64,000 nt of DNA. Source: Thalassobius vesicularis. GTDB lineage: Bacteria > Pseudomonadota > Alphaproteobacteria > Rhodobacterales > Rhodobacteraceae. The stretch is taken from assembly GCF_004799325.1 (NCBI RefSeq), contig NZ_SSMD01000006.1, positions 210,394 to 274,393 on the forward strand, read 5' to 3'. The position numbers and the translations under genes were made by a program. The notes under the pieces were generated by a model. The model worked only from the letters and a program-made list of their open reading frames with translations, did not search any database and was not told the DNA's origin. Positions within the stretch are counted from its first letter, which is position 1. Each line of letters begins with the position of its first letter. Of this stretch, positions 8,370 to 17,834 are shown in pieces.

Positions 8370-8749
8370 TCCTGGGTCTCCTCCATTTCGGCGTAAGTTG
8401 CCTTGGCGATTTTCAATGCGTGGTTGGCGCGGGGGACGCCCGCGTAGATGGCGACGTGCTGGAACGCTTCGAGGACGTCGGTCTTGCTGGCGCCGGTGCG
8501 GGCGGTGGCGCGGATGTGCATGGCGATTTCCTCGAAGTTGCCGGTCGCGGCCAGCAGGGCGAGGGTGATCATCGAGCGTTCGCGCGGGGTGATCCCGTCC
8601 GAGGCCCAGACGGTGCCCCATGCGCCCTCGGTGATGAGGGTCTGGAAGGGCTCGTCGAAGGGGGTTTTGGCGGCCTCGGCGCGGTCCACATGGGCGTCAC
8701 CCAGAACGCGGCGGCGGACCTGCATCCCGGCGTCGAATTTATCAGACAT
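8366..8749 (-). CDS. pcaC: 4-carboxymuconolactone decarboxylase PcaC
   Basis: Decarboxylates 4-carboxymuconolactone to beta-ketoadipate enol-lactone. This is a compact 127-residue AhpD-like protein with conserved stretches DEPFQTLITEGAWGTVWA, PRERSMITLALLAATGNFEE and ATARTGASKTDVLEAFQHVA. It is a stand-alone enzyme here; in some Gram-positive bacteria it is fused to PcaD as PcaL. It overlaps pcaD by 8 bp and pcaH by 4 bp, which points to translational coupling in the operon. Confidence 0.96.
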   Translation of the reverse strand: MSDKFDAGMQVRRRVLGDAHVDRAEAAKTPFDEPFQTLITEGAWGTVWASDGITPRERSMITLALLAATGNFEEIAMHIRATARTGASKTDVLEAFQHVAIYAGVPRANHALKIAKATYAEMEETQE

Positions 8750-9529
8750 GGCCGATCTCCTTCAGGAAATTGGTAAGGATTTCCGCGTATTCCTGCGGCT
8801 GTTCCACACAAGGGAGGTGGCCCGCCTTGCGGATGAGATGAAATTTCGACCCCGGCACCAGATCGACGGTTTCGCGCACCAGATCGGGGGGCGTCGAGCC
8901 GTCCTCGGACCCGGCGATGCCCAGCAGGGGCAGGCGCAGACCAGAGGTGGGCGTGTAGAAATCGGTGCCCGAGATCGCGGCGCAGCAGCCGACGTAGCCC
9001 TCGACCGGCTGGCGGACCAGCATGTTGCGCCAGGCCTGGAATTCGGGCGTGTCACGGAACGGTTTGGAGAACCAGCGTTCGAGGATCGGGCCCTCGAGGG
9101 CTTCGATGCCGCCTTCGTTCACGGCCTTGATGCGGTCGGCCCACATCTCGGGCTGGCCGATCTTGGCGGCGGTGTTGGACAGCACGACCGCGCGCACCAG
9201 GTCCAGCCGTTTGACGGCCAAACCTTGCGCGATCATGCCGCCGATCGACAGACCGACGAAGACGCACTCCTTCACCCCGAGGTGATCCAGCAGCCGTTCG
9301 ACATCGCGCACCAGCGTCCCCATGGAATAGGGGGCGGGGGTGCAGTCGGACAGGCCGTGGCCGCGCTTGTCGTAACGGATCAGGCGCAGGCCTTGGGGCA
9401 GCAGGGGCAGAACCTGATCCCACAGGCGCAGGTCGGTCCCCAGCGAGTTGGCGAAGACCACGGGCGCACCCGCAGGGTCCCCGTCATCGCGGTAGTGAAG
9501 TTTGACGTCTCCGAGGTCGGCGATTTTCA

Positions 9530-9530
<1 letters not shown>
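8742..9530 (-). CDS. pcaD: 3-oxoadipate enol-lactonase PcaD
   Basis: Hydrolyses beta-ketoadipate enol-lactone to beta-ketoadipate. The 262-residue alpha/beta hydrolase shows the nucleophile elbow VGLSIGGMIAQ, the acid in AGSEDGSTPP and the His in KAGHLPCVEQP, with the oxyanion segment VVFANSLGTDLRLWD near residue 25. Its start overlaps the pobA stop (ATGA). Downstream steps (PcaIJ, PcaF) are not in the window. Confidence 0.95.
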
Positions 9531-10747
<1,217 letters not shown>

Positions 10748-10755
10748 TCAATTAC

Positions 10756-10784
10756 ATTTGCGCAGAATAATTAACAATGCAAAT
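10756..10784. promoter_or_regulatory. Candidate operator upstream of pobA
   Basis: Inverted repeat ATTTGC (10756-10761) and GCAAAT (10779-10784), 17 bp apart, with an overlapping CAAATTTG palindrome (10780-10787). It lies about 60-90 bp upstream of the pobA start in an AT-rich gap. The position fits an activator or repressor site for the pob-pca operon. The regulator is not known. Confidence 0.4.
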
Positions 10785-10810
10785 TTGTTCGGAAAAATTG
10801 GACGAAACCG

Positions 10811-11782
10811 TCAGAGGAACCGGGTCAGCGCGGTCTGGAACATGTCCGAATCGACGTTGCCGCCAGTGGCGACGGCGATGACGTGATCGCCCTCGATCTC
10901 GTCGCCGTGGAACAGGGCAGCGGCCAGTGCTACGGCCCCGCCGGGTTCGACGACGATCTTCAGACGCAGAAAGGCGAGGGCCATTGCGTGCAGGCAGTCG
11001 TCTTCGCTGACGGCGATGCCGGGGCCACACAGGCGATGCATCACCGGAAAGGTCAGGTTGCCCGGTTGCGGCGTGATGATGGCGTCGCAGATCGAGCCGG
11101 ACAGGCGGGCGTTGCGCTGGATCGTGCCGGTGGCGAGCGAGCGTTTCACGTCGTCAAAGCCCTGCGGTTCAGCCGGACGGGTGCGCAAGGTGGGGGCGTG
11201 TGCCTCTAGCGCCAGCGCGATGCCCGAGGTCAGGCCGCCGCCGCCGGTGCAGATCAGAACGTCAGCGTTTTCAATGCCTTGCTCGGCGGCTTGTTCGGCG
11301 ATTTCCAGCCCGCAGGTGCCTTGGCCGGCGATGACTTGCGGCTCGTCGAAGGGTTTGATCAGGGTCAGGCCGCGCTCGGCCGACAGGCGGTCGCCGATGG
11401 CGTCGCGGTCCTCGGTCGCGCGGTCATAAAGCACGACCTCGGCCCCCAGGGCGCGGGTGTTGTCGATCTTCAGCTTGGGCGCGTCCGAGGGCATGATGAT
11501 GACGGCGGGCGCACCATGCAGAGCGGCGGCATAGGCCACGCCCTGCGCGTGGTTGCCCGAGGAAAAGGCGATCACGCCGCGCTTGCGGGTGTCCGGGTCC
11601 AGCGCCGAAACGGCGGACCAGCCGCCGCGGAACTTGAAGCTGCCAGTGTGTTGCAGGCACTCGGCCTTGACCCACAGTTTGCGGCCCGCGATGTCATCCA
11701 GAAACGGCGAGGACAGGAGCGGCGTGCGGCGCGCGTGGCCCGCAAGGCGCTGGGCGGCGGCGTGGATCATGTCGATGTTCAT
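10811..11782 (-). CDS. PLP-dependent threonine/serine dehydratase family protein
   Basis: Fold-type II PLP enzyme of 323 residues. The PLP lysine is in GSFKFRGGWSA, the substrate-Asn motif in SSGNHAQGVAYAA, and the glycine-rich phosphate loop is CTGGGGLTSGIA. There is no C-terminal ACT domain, so it resembles catabolic threonine dehydratase, serine racemase or 3-hydroxyaspartate dehydratase rather than feedback-controlled IlvA. Its start overlaps the stop of the preceding hydrolase gene, which ties it to the HAD-hydrolase unit, although pobA follows on the same strand after a 114-bp gap. The exact substrate is unresolved. Confidence 0.82.
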   Translation of the reverse strand: MNIDMIHAAAQRLAGHARRTPLLSSPFLDDIAGRKLWVKAECLQHTGSFKFRGGWSAVSALDPDTRKRGVIAFSSGNHAQGVAYAAALHGAPAVIIMPSDAPKLKIDNTRALGAEVVLYDRATEDRDAIGDRLSAERGLTLIKPFDEPQVIAGQGTCGLEIAEQAAEQGIENADVLICTGGGGLTSGIALALEAHAPTLRTRPAEPQGFDDVKRSLATGTIQRNARLSGSICDAIITPQPGNLTFPVMHRLCGPGIAVSEDDCLHAMALAFLRLKIVVEPGGAVALAAALFHGDEIEGDHVIAVATGGNVDSDMFQTALTRFL

Positions 11783-12603
11783 TGCAGGGCCTTTATCCAG
11801 TGGGTCAGCGCGTCCAGCGCCTGGGGTTCGTCAAGGAACGGCACATGGCCGCGATCGGGCACGTGGGCGACGATCAGGCCGGGCAGGACGGCGGCCATTT
11901 TGTCCACGGCCTCGGCGGTCAGCAGGTCAGAGTTCGCCCCGTGGATCACCGCGCAGGGCAGCGGCGCAATGGCTGCGAAGAGGGGCCACAGGTCGGGGCT
12001 GTCGCCCGATTGCAGGCTTTCGGCCACGGCATCGCGCAGGCGGGGGTCATAGTTGATCTCGACGCCGCGCCGTGTCTGCACGAAGGTGTGGGTGACCTCT
12101 GTCCGCCACCGCTCGGCCGGGACATTGGCGAAGCCGGGCATCTGCGCGCGCATCAGGGCGTAGTCGTCCAGCGTTTTGGCGTCGGGGTTCACGCCCAGAT
12201 AGGTCATGATGTTGGCGAGGCCGGCCATGTTCAGCTCTGGCCCGACATCGTTCAGGGCGACGCCCAGCAGGCGGTCCTTGGCGGTGGCGGCCATCACCAT
12301 GCCGATCAGCCCGCCGCGCGAGGTGCCCAGGATCGCCACCTTGTCCAGCGACAGGTGGGCCATCAGCTCCAGCACGTCCTGGGTTTCGCGGGGGATGGAA
12401 TAGGTGCTGTAATCCTCGGCCCAGCCGGATTGGCCACGGCCCCGGTAATCCATGCGGATCAGGCGAACGCCCGGCAGGTGTGGGGCGACGAAATCGAAGT
12501 CGCGCGCGTTGCGGGTCAGCCCCGCAAGGCACAGGATTGGCAAGCCGCTGCCCTGATCCTCGTAATGGATGGAAACGCCGTCGGAAGTGGTGAATTTGGC
12601 CAA
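11779..12603 (-). CDS. Alpha/beta-fold hydrolase
   Basis: A 274-residue alpha/beta hydrolase with oxyanion segment LPILCLAGLTRNARDFD, nucleophile elbow LGTSRGGLIGM, acid in HGANSDLLTAE and His in PDRGHVPFLDEP. The GTSRGG elbow with Arg after Ser is a recognisable subgroup in Rhodobacterales. It starts 1 bp after the HAD gene and overlaps the dehydratase gene by 4 bp, so the three are very likely one transcript. Substrate unknown. Confidence 0.82.
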   Translation of the reverse strand: MAKFTTSDGVSIHYEDQGSGLPILCLAGLTRNARDFDFVAPHLPGVRLIRMDYRGRGQSGWAEDYSTYSIPRETQDVLELMAHLSLDKVAILGTSRGGLIGMVMAATAKDRLLGVALNDVGPELNMAGLANIMTYLGVNPDAKTLDDYALMRAQMPGFANVPAERWRTEVTHTFVQTRRGVEINYDPRLRDAVAESLQSGDSPDLWPLFAAIAPLPCAVIHGANSDLLTAEAVDKMAAVLPGLIVAHVPDRGHVPFLDEPQALDALTHWIKALQ

Positions 12604-12604
12604 T

Positions 12605-13288
12605 TTACCCTCGTGCCAATGCTGGAATGCCCGTCAGATCCGAGAGGATATGCTGCGGCCGTCCCGGCAGGCGATCCTCGGGCGCGTTGGCGCGGTTGAC
12701 CCATGCCGTGACGAATCCGTAGGACGAGGCCGCCGCGGCATCCCACCCGTTCGAGGACACAAACAGAACCTGATCGGGGGCGCAACCGAAGCGTTGACCG
12801 ACAAGGTCATAAACCACGGAGGCGGGCTTGAAGATGCCAACGGATTCGACCGACAGGCAATCGTCCAGCACATCGCCCAAGCCCGCCGATTGCACCGCCC
12901 CGTCCAGCATCGCGGGCGAGCCGTTGGACAGGATCGCGGTGTTCATACCGCCGGCTTTCAGGTCGGACAGCATTTGCGGCACTTCGGGGTAGGCCGAAAG
13001 CTCCCAGTAGAGTTGCAGCAGGCGCGCGCGCAGGGCGGGGTCGGACAGGCCCACGGCCTCCATCGCCCAGTCCAGACCATCCTGCGTGACCTGCCAGAAG
13101 TCGCAATGCTGGCCCATGACGGCGCGCAGCCAGCTGTATTGCAACTGCTTTTGGCGCCAGTGCTCGGCCAGCGCGGGCCATTTCTCGGCCAGGGCGGCGT
13201 TGCCGGGCTCAGTCGCAGCCTCGCGCGCGGCGGCGGCCACGTCGAACAGGGTGCCATAGGCGTCGAAAATGCAGGTCGTGATGGTCAT
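12605..13288 (-). CDS. Haloacid dehalogenase type II-like HAD hydrolase
   Basis: A 227-residue HAD-superfamily enzyme. Motif I is IFDAYGTLFD with the nucleophile Asp near residue 9, motif II is AILSNGSPAML, the motif III Lys is in VGIFKPA, and motif IV is VLFVSSNGWDAAAASSYG. The YGTLFD, SNGSP and SSNGWDAA set is typical of L-2-haloacid dehalogenases, which hydrolyse C-halogen bonds with inversion. The start at 13288 is preceded by a GGGAGGA-like site on the coding strand. It leads the HAD-hydrolase-dehydratase unit. Activity on haloacids is plausible but some relatives act on other substrates. Confidence 0.83.
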   Translation of the reverse strand: MTITTCIFDAYGTLFDVAAAAREAATEPGNAALAEKWPALAEHWRQKQLQYSWLRAVMGQHCDFWQVTQDGLDWAMEAVGLSDPALRARLLQLYWELSAYPEVPQMLSDLKAGGMNTAILSNGSPAMLDGAVQSAGLGDVLDDCLSVESVGIFKPASVVYDLVGQRFGCAPDQVLFVSSNGWDAAAASSYGFVTAWVNRANAPEDRLPGRPQHILSDLTGIPALARG

Positions 13289-13448
13289 GTGTGTCTCCTC
13301 CCGGTCCCGAAGGTGGCACGCGCGGACGCCGCTGGGAAGCCCGGTTTGCAATCCGGACCCATCACGGTTAGGTTCTCTGCCATCGCCAGAGTACCCGTCC
13401 GATGGGCGGCCTCTTCACTCAATCCCCTGAAAAAGGACAGGACTAGGC

Positions 13449-13877
13449 ATGACGCAAGTCAAACCGGGCGACAAGGTGCGCCTTCACTATACCGGAACGC
13501 TGGAAGACGGCTCGCAATTCGACAGCTCGGCCGGGCGCGATCCGCTGGAATTCACCGTGGGCTCGGGGCAGATCATCCCCGGTCTGGACCGTGAAATCCC
13601 CGGCATGGTGGTCGGCGACAAGAAAACCGTCGTGATCGCACCGGCAGACGCCTACGGCGAAAGCCACCCCGACGCCATCCAGGCGATCCCGCGTTCGAAC
13701 GTACCGGCGGAAATCCCGCTGGAGCTGGGCCTGCAACTGCAGATGCAGTCGCCCTCGGGCCAGATCGTGCCGGTGACCGTGGTCGGCATCACCGAAGAAG
13801 AGGTGACGCTGGACGCCAACCACCCGCTGGCCGGCAAGGCGCTGACCTTCGCGATCGAGCTGGTCTCGATCGGCTGA
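13449..13877 (+). CDS. FKBP-type peptidyl-prolyl cis-trans isomerase, SlyD-like
   Basis: A 142-residue protein folding helper. The FKBP domain opens VKPGDKVRLHYTGTLEDGSQFDSS, then the insert-in-flap region IPRSNVPAEIPLELGLQLQM and the closing HPLAGKALTFAIELV. The order matches SlyD-type FKBPs with an inserted chaperone flap. The histidine-rich metal-binding tail of E. coli SlyD is absent. There is no signal peptide, so it is cytoplasmic. It is a single gene with its own terminator. Confidence 0.9.
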   Translation: MTQVKPGDKVRLHYTGTLEDGSQFDSSAGRDPLEFTVGSGQIIPGLDREIPGMVVGDKKTVVIAPADAYGESHPDAIQAIPRSNVPAEIPLELGLQLQMQSPSGQIVPVTVVGITEEEVTLDANHPLAGKALTFAIELVSIG

Positions 13878-13890
13878 CACGGCTGACGAC

Positions 13891-13917
13891 GGAAGGCCCC
13901 ACGCGGCGGGGCTTTCC
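13891..13917 (+). terminator. Terminator after the FKBP gene
   Basis: Hairpin GGAAGGCCCC ... GGGGCTTTCC followed by CTT, starting 13 bp past the stop codon. One mismatch in the stem; short T-tract. Confidence 0.6.
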
Positions 13918-13962
13918 CTTCGGTGGCGGCGTGCTAGGCTTTCGACAAAGCCGGAGGACGCC

Positions 13963-14559
13963 ATGCCCAACACTGCCGAAACACTGCTGGAACGCATCCG
14001 CACCCTTCAGGACGAATTCGAAGCCGAACTGGCCAAACGCCGCGCCGAGTTCCGCTACCGGCTGGAAAACGGCCGCGTCGTCTGGGAGGAAGAAGCCCGC
14101 CGCCAACACCGCGAACTCAAGGTGCGCCTGCTGGCTTTCTTGCGCCGCACCCGCCCGATGGTGGTGCTGACCGCCCCGGCGATCTACGCACTGATCGTGC
14201 CCTTCGCACTGCTAGACCTGTTCGTGACGGCCTACCAGGCAATCTGCTTTCCGGTCTACGGCATCCCCAAGGTCCGCCGCATCGACCACATCCGCATCGA
14301 CCGCCACCACCTGGCCTATTTGAACGGCCTGCAAAAACTGAACTGCGTCTATTGCGGCTACTGCAACGGCCTGCTGTCCTACGTGCGCGAGATCGCCGGC
14401 CGGACCGAGGCCTACTGGTGCCCTATCAAACACGCCGCCCGCGTCGATGGCGTGCATCCTCACTACGGCAGTTTCCTAGAATACGGCGACGGTGAGGGGT
14501 TTGAGAAGGGGCTTAGCCGGTCTCGAAACAAGCTGAAAAAGCTCAAAGGCACAGATTAG
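13963..14559 (+). CDS. Uncharacterised membrane-associated protein with a CxxCxxC motif
   Basis: A 198-residue protein I do not recognise by function. Residues 1-65 are highly charged and probably coiled coil (LLERIRTLQDEFEAELAKRRAEF). A hydrophobic stretch follows at about residues 66-95 (VVLTAPAIYALIVPFALLDLFV). The C-terminal half has a conserved-looking cysteine block, LNCVYCGYCNGLLSYV, and then YWCPIKHAARV, which could bind zinc or a metal cluster. The C-terminus is lysine-rich (SRNKLKKLKG). A start at 13931 in another frame looks like a shadow. No operon partner. Confidence 0.72.
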   Translation: MPNTAETLLERIRTLQDEFEAELAKRRAEFRYRLENGRVVWEEEARRQHRELKVRLLAFLRRTRPMVVLTAPAIYALIVPFALLDLFVTAYQAICFPVYGIPKVRRIDHIRIDRHHLAYLNGLQKLNCVYCGYCNGLLSYVREIAGRTEAYWCPIKHAARVDGVHPHYGSFLEYGDGEGFEKGLSRSRNKLKKLKGTD

Positions 14560-14595
14560 TCTCTCGGCGCCGCGCCACCGGCCCGGTTGGAATTT

Positions 14596-14667
14596 GAGTA
14601 TTTGGGTCAGAAAGAAGCAGGGGGCCGGGAAAGCCCCCATCTTGGTTTCTTTCTGATAAAAATACTC
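14596..14667. repeat. Palindromic intergenic repeat, family B
   Basis: Long imperfect inverted repeat. GAGTATTT plus CAGAAAGAAG lead into a GGGGGC...GCCCCC hairpin, and the reverse complement TTTCTTTCTG plus AATACTC closes it. It sits between the converging ends of the unknown gene at 13963 and the quinone reductase gene, where it could serve as a two-way terminator. Related single arms occur near 34.6 kb and 56.75 kb. Confidence 0.75.
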
Positions 14668-14698
14668 TATTCCGCCGAGGGGGCCAGCGCGTGGGTTG

Positions 14699-15688
14699 TC
14701 AGGCGAAGTCGACCAGAATAGCCCCGCTGCGTTTGCCGGCTTCGACCGCCTGATGAGCGGTGGCGCAGTCGGCGGCAGGCAGGATTTGCGCGATGTCGAT
14801 GTTGAGTGCGCCTTCGGTCAGGGCGGCGTGCAGACGCATGATGGCCTGGATGCGCTCGGGCATGGGCAGCAGGTAGATCAGCACCATGCGCAGTGTGACG
14901 TGTTTGAACATCAGCGCGTAGAAGGGCATTTGGAACTCGGGGCGCTGGGCGGAGCCGTAGGCGGCGATCGTGCCGCCGATGGTGATCACTTCGGCGATCA
15001 TGTCGATGTTGCGCCCGGCTTCGACCTCGATCACCCGGTCGATGGGGCGGCCATCGTTTGCAGCCAGCACTTGCGCGGCCAGGTCGGGGGCGGTGTAGTC
15101 CAGCACCGCGTCGGCGCCTGCGGCTGTGACACGGCCTGCAAGCGCGGGGGAGCTGGTGGCGATGACCTTTGCGCCGCCCCATCTTGCCAGCTGCACGGCC
15201 AGCAGACCAACCGTGCCCGAGCCGCCTGACACCAGCACCGTTTGCCCGCGCACGTCGCCATCGGCGAAGACGCAATGGGCCGCTGTCAGTCCGGGAATGC
15301 CCAGCACGGCCCCGGTTTGCAGCGTTACGTCATCAGGCAGCGGCACCGCCTGGGCCTGCGGCAGGGCGACGTATTCGGCCGCCGTGCCGTGGGCGCGTTG
15401 CCAGGCGGCGTTCCAGATCCAGACACGCTCGCCGATCCGGTCCTTGGGGACGCCGGGGCCGACCGCCTCGATCACGCCGGAGCCGTCGGAATGCGGGATC
15501 ATCACCGGAAAGGGCGGTTTGGTCACGCCGGGCCGCGCGCCACCGCGCAGTTTGACGTCCGAGGGGTTCACCCCGGAAAACCGCACCCGGACAAGTACTT
15601 CGCCAGCGCAGGGAACCGGCTTTGGCAGGGTTTCCAGCGTCAGGACGTCGGCGGCAGGTCCAAGGGACCGGTAGGTGATGGCGCGCAT
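14699..15688 (-). CDS. NADPH:quinone reductase-like MDR oxidoreductase
   Basis: A 329-residue medium-chain oxidoreductase without zinc ligands. The GroES-like N-terminus carries VLVRVRFSGVNPSDVKLRGG and the nucleotide-binding site TVLVSGGSGTVGLLAVQLAR. The family includes quinone oxidoreductase (Qor) and enone reductases using NADPH. It stands alone, divergent from nothing close by, with an inverted repeat GCGCAA/TTGCGC (15735-15752) about 50 bp upstream of its start that may be an operator. Substrate not predictable. Confidence 0.86.
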   Translation of the reverse strand: MRAITYRSLGPAADVLTLETLPKPVPCAGEVLVRVRFSGVNPSDVKLRGGARPGVTKPPFPVMIPHSDGSGVIEAVGPGVPKDRIGERVWIWNAAWQRAHGTAAEYVALPQAQAVPLPDDVTLQTGAVLGIPGLTAAHCVFADGDVRGQTVLVSGGSGTVGLLAVQLARWGGAKVIATSSPALAGRVTAAGADAVLDYTAPDLAAQVLAANDGRPIDRVIEVEAGRNIDMIAEVITIGGTIAAYGSAQRPEFQMPFYALMFKHVTLRMVLIYLLPMPERIQAIMRLHAALTEGALNIDIAQILPAADCATAHQAVEAGKRSGAILVDFA

Positions 15689-15783
15689 GATGATCCTCCC
15701 CTCTCATATGGCAGGGGAATGGTATCGCTGCGCCGCGCAAATGCAATTGCGCAAAACGCGTATTGTTCTGAAAGCCCTGGCGC

Positions 15784-16206
15784 TTACTTGCGGCGCAGGC
15801 GGATCACCACGTCGACGCTTGCGATCTCGGCGCCGCGGGGGGCGTCGGGCAGGCGCGAGATCACCAGTTGATCCACGGGCGCATCGGTCAGGCGGCCGTC
15901 ATCCTCCCAGAAGAAATGGGGGTGGTCGCGGGTGTTGGTATCGAAATAGCTGCGCGAGCCGTCAACGGTGACTTCCTGCATCAGCCCCGCCTCGCAGAAC
16001 GCGCGCAGGGTGTTGTAGACCGTCGCCAGCGAGACGCTTTCGCCCTGATCCATGGCGGCCGAGTACAGGCTTTCGGCGGTGACGTGGCGGTGTTGGCCGT
16101 CGCCCACCAGCAAGGCCGCCAGTGCCGCGCGTTGCCGCGTGGGGCGCACCCCGGCCTCTGCCAGCCAGCTGGCGCCGCGTTCCTTGGCCTGATCCGTCAT
16201 GATCAT
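15784..16206 (-). CDS. irr: Fur-family iron-response regulator Irr
   Basis: Transcriptional regulator of heme and iron genes in alphaproteobacteria. The 140-residue protein has the Fur winged helix (RPTRQRAALAALL, VSLATVYNTLRAF) and the short Irr-type dimerisation half with FDTNTRDHPHFFWEDDGRL, in which the His cluster and lack of the Fur CxxC motifs are characteristic of Irr. I chose the ATG at 16206, nine bases after AAGGGA; a GTG at 16227 is possible. It diverges from fabA, an arrangement common in Rhodobacterales. Confidence 0.87.
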   Translation of the reverse strand: MIMTDQAKERGASWLAEAGVRPTRQRAALAALLVGDGQHRHVTAESLYSAAMDQGESVSLATVYNTLRAFCEAGLMQEVTVDGSRSYFDTNTRDHPHFFWEDDGRLTDAPVDQLVISRLPDAPRGAEIASVDVVIRLRRK

Positions 16207-16256
16207 GTCGTACATTCCCTTGTTCACCTGTTAATATAAGGGAGCAGGGCAGGCAA

Positions 16257-16268
16257 TTTCAATTGAAA
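16257..16268. promoter_or_regulatory. Palindrome in the irr-fabA divergent promoter region
   Basis: Perfect 12-bp palindrome TTTCAATTGAAA, 51 bp from the irr start and 111 bp from the fabA start. It could be the operator for a regulator of either gene. It is not the known Irr box or a recognised FabR/FadR site, so the binder is unknown. Confidence 0.35.
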
Positions 16269-16378
16269 ACAGGTCGCAACTGGCGGGGTGCGACATTGGC
16301 TTGGCCTTGCGTGGGGGGCAAGCCGGGTGCTACAGGGAAAGGCAACAGAAAAAGACCGATCAAAGGGGTTCCGGCCAC

Positions 16379-16888
16379 ATGTCCCAATATCCGAGCAGTT
16401 TCGACCGCGACGACCTTCTGAAATGCGCCCGAGGCGAGCTGTTCGGGCCGGGCAATGCCCAGCTGCCCGCGCCGCCGATGCTGATGATGGACCGCATCAC
16501 CGAGATTTCCGGCGACGGCGGCCTGCACGGCAAGGGCCACGTGGTGGCCGAGTTCGACATCACCCCGGACCTGTGGTTCTTCGACTGCCACTTCCCTGGC
16601 AACCCGATCATGCCCGGCTGCCTGGGCCTGGACGGCCTGTGGCAGCTGACCGGCTTCAACCTGGGCTGGCGCGGCTGGCTGGGGCGCGGCTATGCGCTGG
16701 GCGTGGGCGAGGTCAAGCTGACCGGCATGGTCCGTCCGGACCGCAAGATGCTGACCTACAAGGTGGATTTCACCAAGGCGATCCAAACCCGCCGCCTGAC
16801 CATGGGCGTGGCCGACGGCATCGTCGAGGCCGATGGCGAAGTGATCTATGTCGTCAAGGACATGAAAGTCGCGCTGAGCGAGAGCTGA
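16379..16888 (+). CDS. fabA: 3-hydroxydecanoyl-ACP dehydratase/isomerase FabA
   Basis: Introduces the cis double bond at the C10 stage of fatty acid synthesis, in partnership with FabB. The 169-residue hotdog-fold protein begins [27 protein letters not shown]. The catalytic His is in [23 protein letters not shown], which also carries the downstream Asp. The start at 16379 follows AAAGGGG. A strong terminator follows directly, so fabA is now separated from fabB-fabI, which resume at 22.0 kb after the dab module. Confidence 0.96.
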   Translation: MSQYPSSFDRDDLLKCARGELFGPGNAQLPAPPMLMMDRITEISGDGGLHGKGHVVAEFDITPDLWFFDCHFPGNPIMPGCLGLDGLWQLTGFNLGWRGWLGRGYALGVGEVKLTGMVRPDRKMLTYKVDFTKAIQTRRLTMGVADGIVEADGEVIYVVKDMKVALSES

Positions 16889-16915
16889 GCTTTCGCGACC
16901 ACCGAGATCGAAAAT

Positions 16916-16938
16916 GGGGCCCGTCGGGCCCCTTTTTT
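16916..16938 (+). terminator. Rho-independent terminator after fabA
   Basis: Perfect stem GGGGCCC/GGGCCCC with loop GTC followed by six T. It closes the fabA transcript; on the other strand it lies just past the lysR stop. Confidence 0.85.
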
Positions 16939-16943
16939 GTTGC

Positions 16944-17834
16944 TCACTCCAGCAGCGGTGAGCCGGAGTTCTGGCTCAGCAATTCCTGCACCAGTGGGTT
17001 GGGGAAGCGGCGGCGCAGGGTGACGGCGTAGAAGGTTTCCCGGATCCGCGGGTGCTCGTTCGCCTCTTTGAGGCGGCCCGAGGTGAGTTCGTCCTTCACC
17101 ACGATGGGGGCGACCAGGGCGAGGCCGATATCCTCGCGGGCCAGAAGGCGCATCATGGCCATGTCGTCGACCTCGGCCGCGATCTGGGGGCGGACGGACA
17201 GGCGGCTGGCCATCGCGTCGAACGCCGTGCGCAGGCTGCTGTCGGTGGTCGGCAGGATGAAGGGCTGTTCGCGCAGCAGATCGCGGATCGGGCGGTCGGG
17301 GTCCAGCCGGTCGGGGGTGCCGACGATGCTGACCTCTTGCTCGCCGATCTGGTGGGTCTCGAACGGGGTCAGGCTGTCGTCGGGGGGCGGGCGGTTCATC
17401 AAGACCAGGTCGAGGTTGAGCGTACCCAGCCCTTCGAGCAGTTCCGCCGGGCTGCCGGAGCGCAGGATCACCTCGACGTCCAGACGGGCCAGGATCGGGC
17501 GCAGAAATCCGATCTGAAAGTTGCGCGACAGGGTGGCCAGCGCACCGACGCGCAGCGCCTTGCGGGTCTGGACGGTGCCCGTCAGCGTGGCCACAAGCTC
17601 TTGTCCCGTCGAGAAAATCGCGTCCGCGTGGTCCAGCGCGATGCGGCCGGCCTCGGTCAGGTGCAACTGGCGGCCACGGCGTTCGAACAGCGGGTGGCCT
17701 AGGCGGTCCTCTAGCTGCTTGATCTGCACCGACAGCGCCGATTGCGACAGGTTCAGCCGCTGCGCGGTGCGCGTCAGGTTGCCGTCATGCGCGACGGCCC
17801 AGAAGTACCGGAGGTGATGATAGTTCAGCGGCAT
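16944..17834 (-). CDS. LysR-family regulator, NhaR-like, divergent from dabB-dabA
   Basis: A 296-residue LysR regulator. The helix-turn-helix region reads NYHHLRYFWAVAHDGNLTRTAQRLNLSQSALSVQIKQLE, and the N-terminus resembles E. coli NhaR. The effector domain starts near residue 90. The divergent placement 108 bp from dabB suggests it controls the bicarbonate pump, as LysR regulators often do for neighbouring genes. The start is uncertain: ATG 17834 or ATG 17864 (10 residues longer); neither has a clear ribosome binding site. The frame stays open far upstream, but that part is antisense to dabB. Confidence 0.85.
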   Translation of the reverse strand: MPLNYHHLRYFWAVAHDGNLTRTAQRLNLSQSALSVQIKQLEDRLGHPLFERRGRQLHLTEAGRIALDHADAIFSTGQELVATLTGTVQTRKALRVGALATLSRNFQIGFLRPILARLDVEVILRSGSPAELLEGLGTLNLDLVLMNRPPPDDSLTPFETHQIGEQEVSIVGTPDRLDPDRPIRDLLREQPFILPTTDSSLRTAFDAMASRLSVRPQIAAEVDDMAMMRLLAREDIGLALVAPIVVKDELTSGRLKEANEHPRIRETFYAVTLRRRFPNPLVQELLSQNSGSPLLE

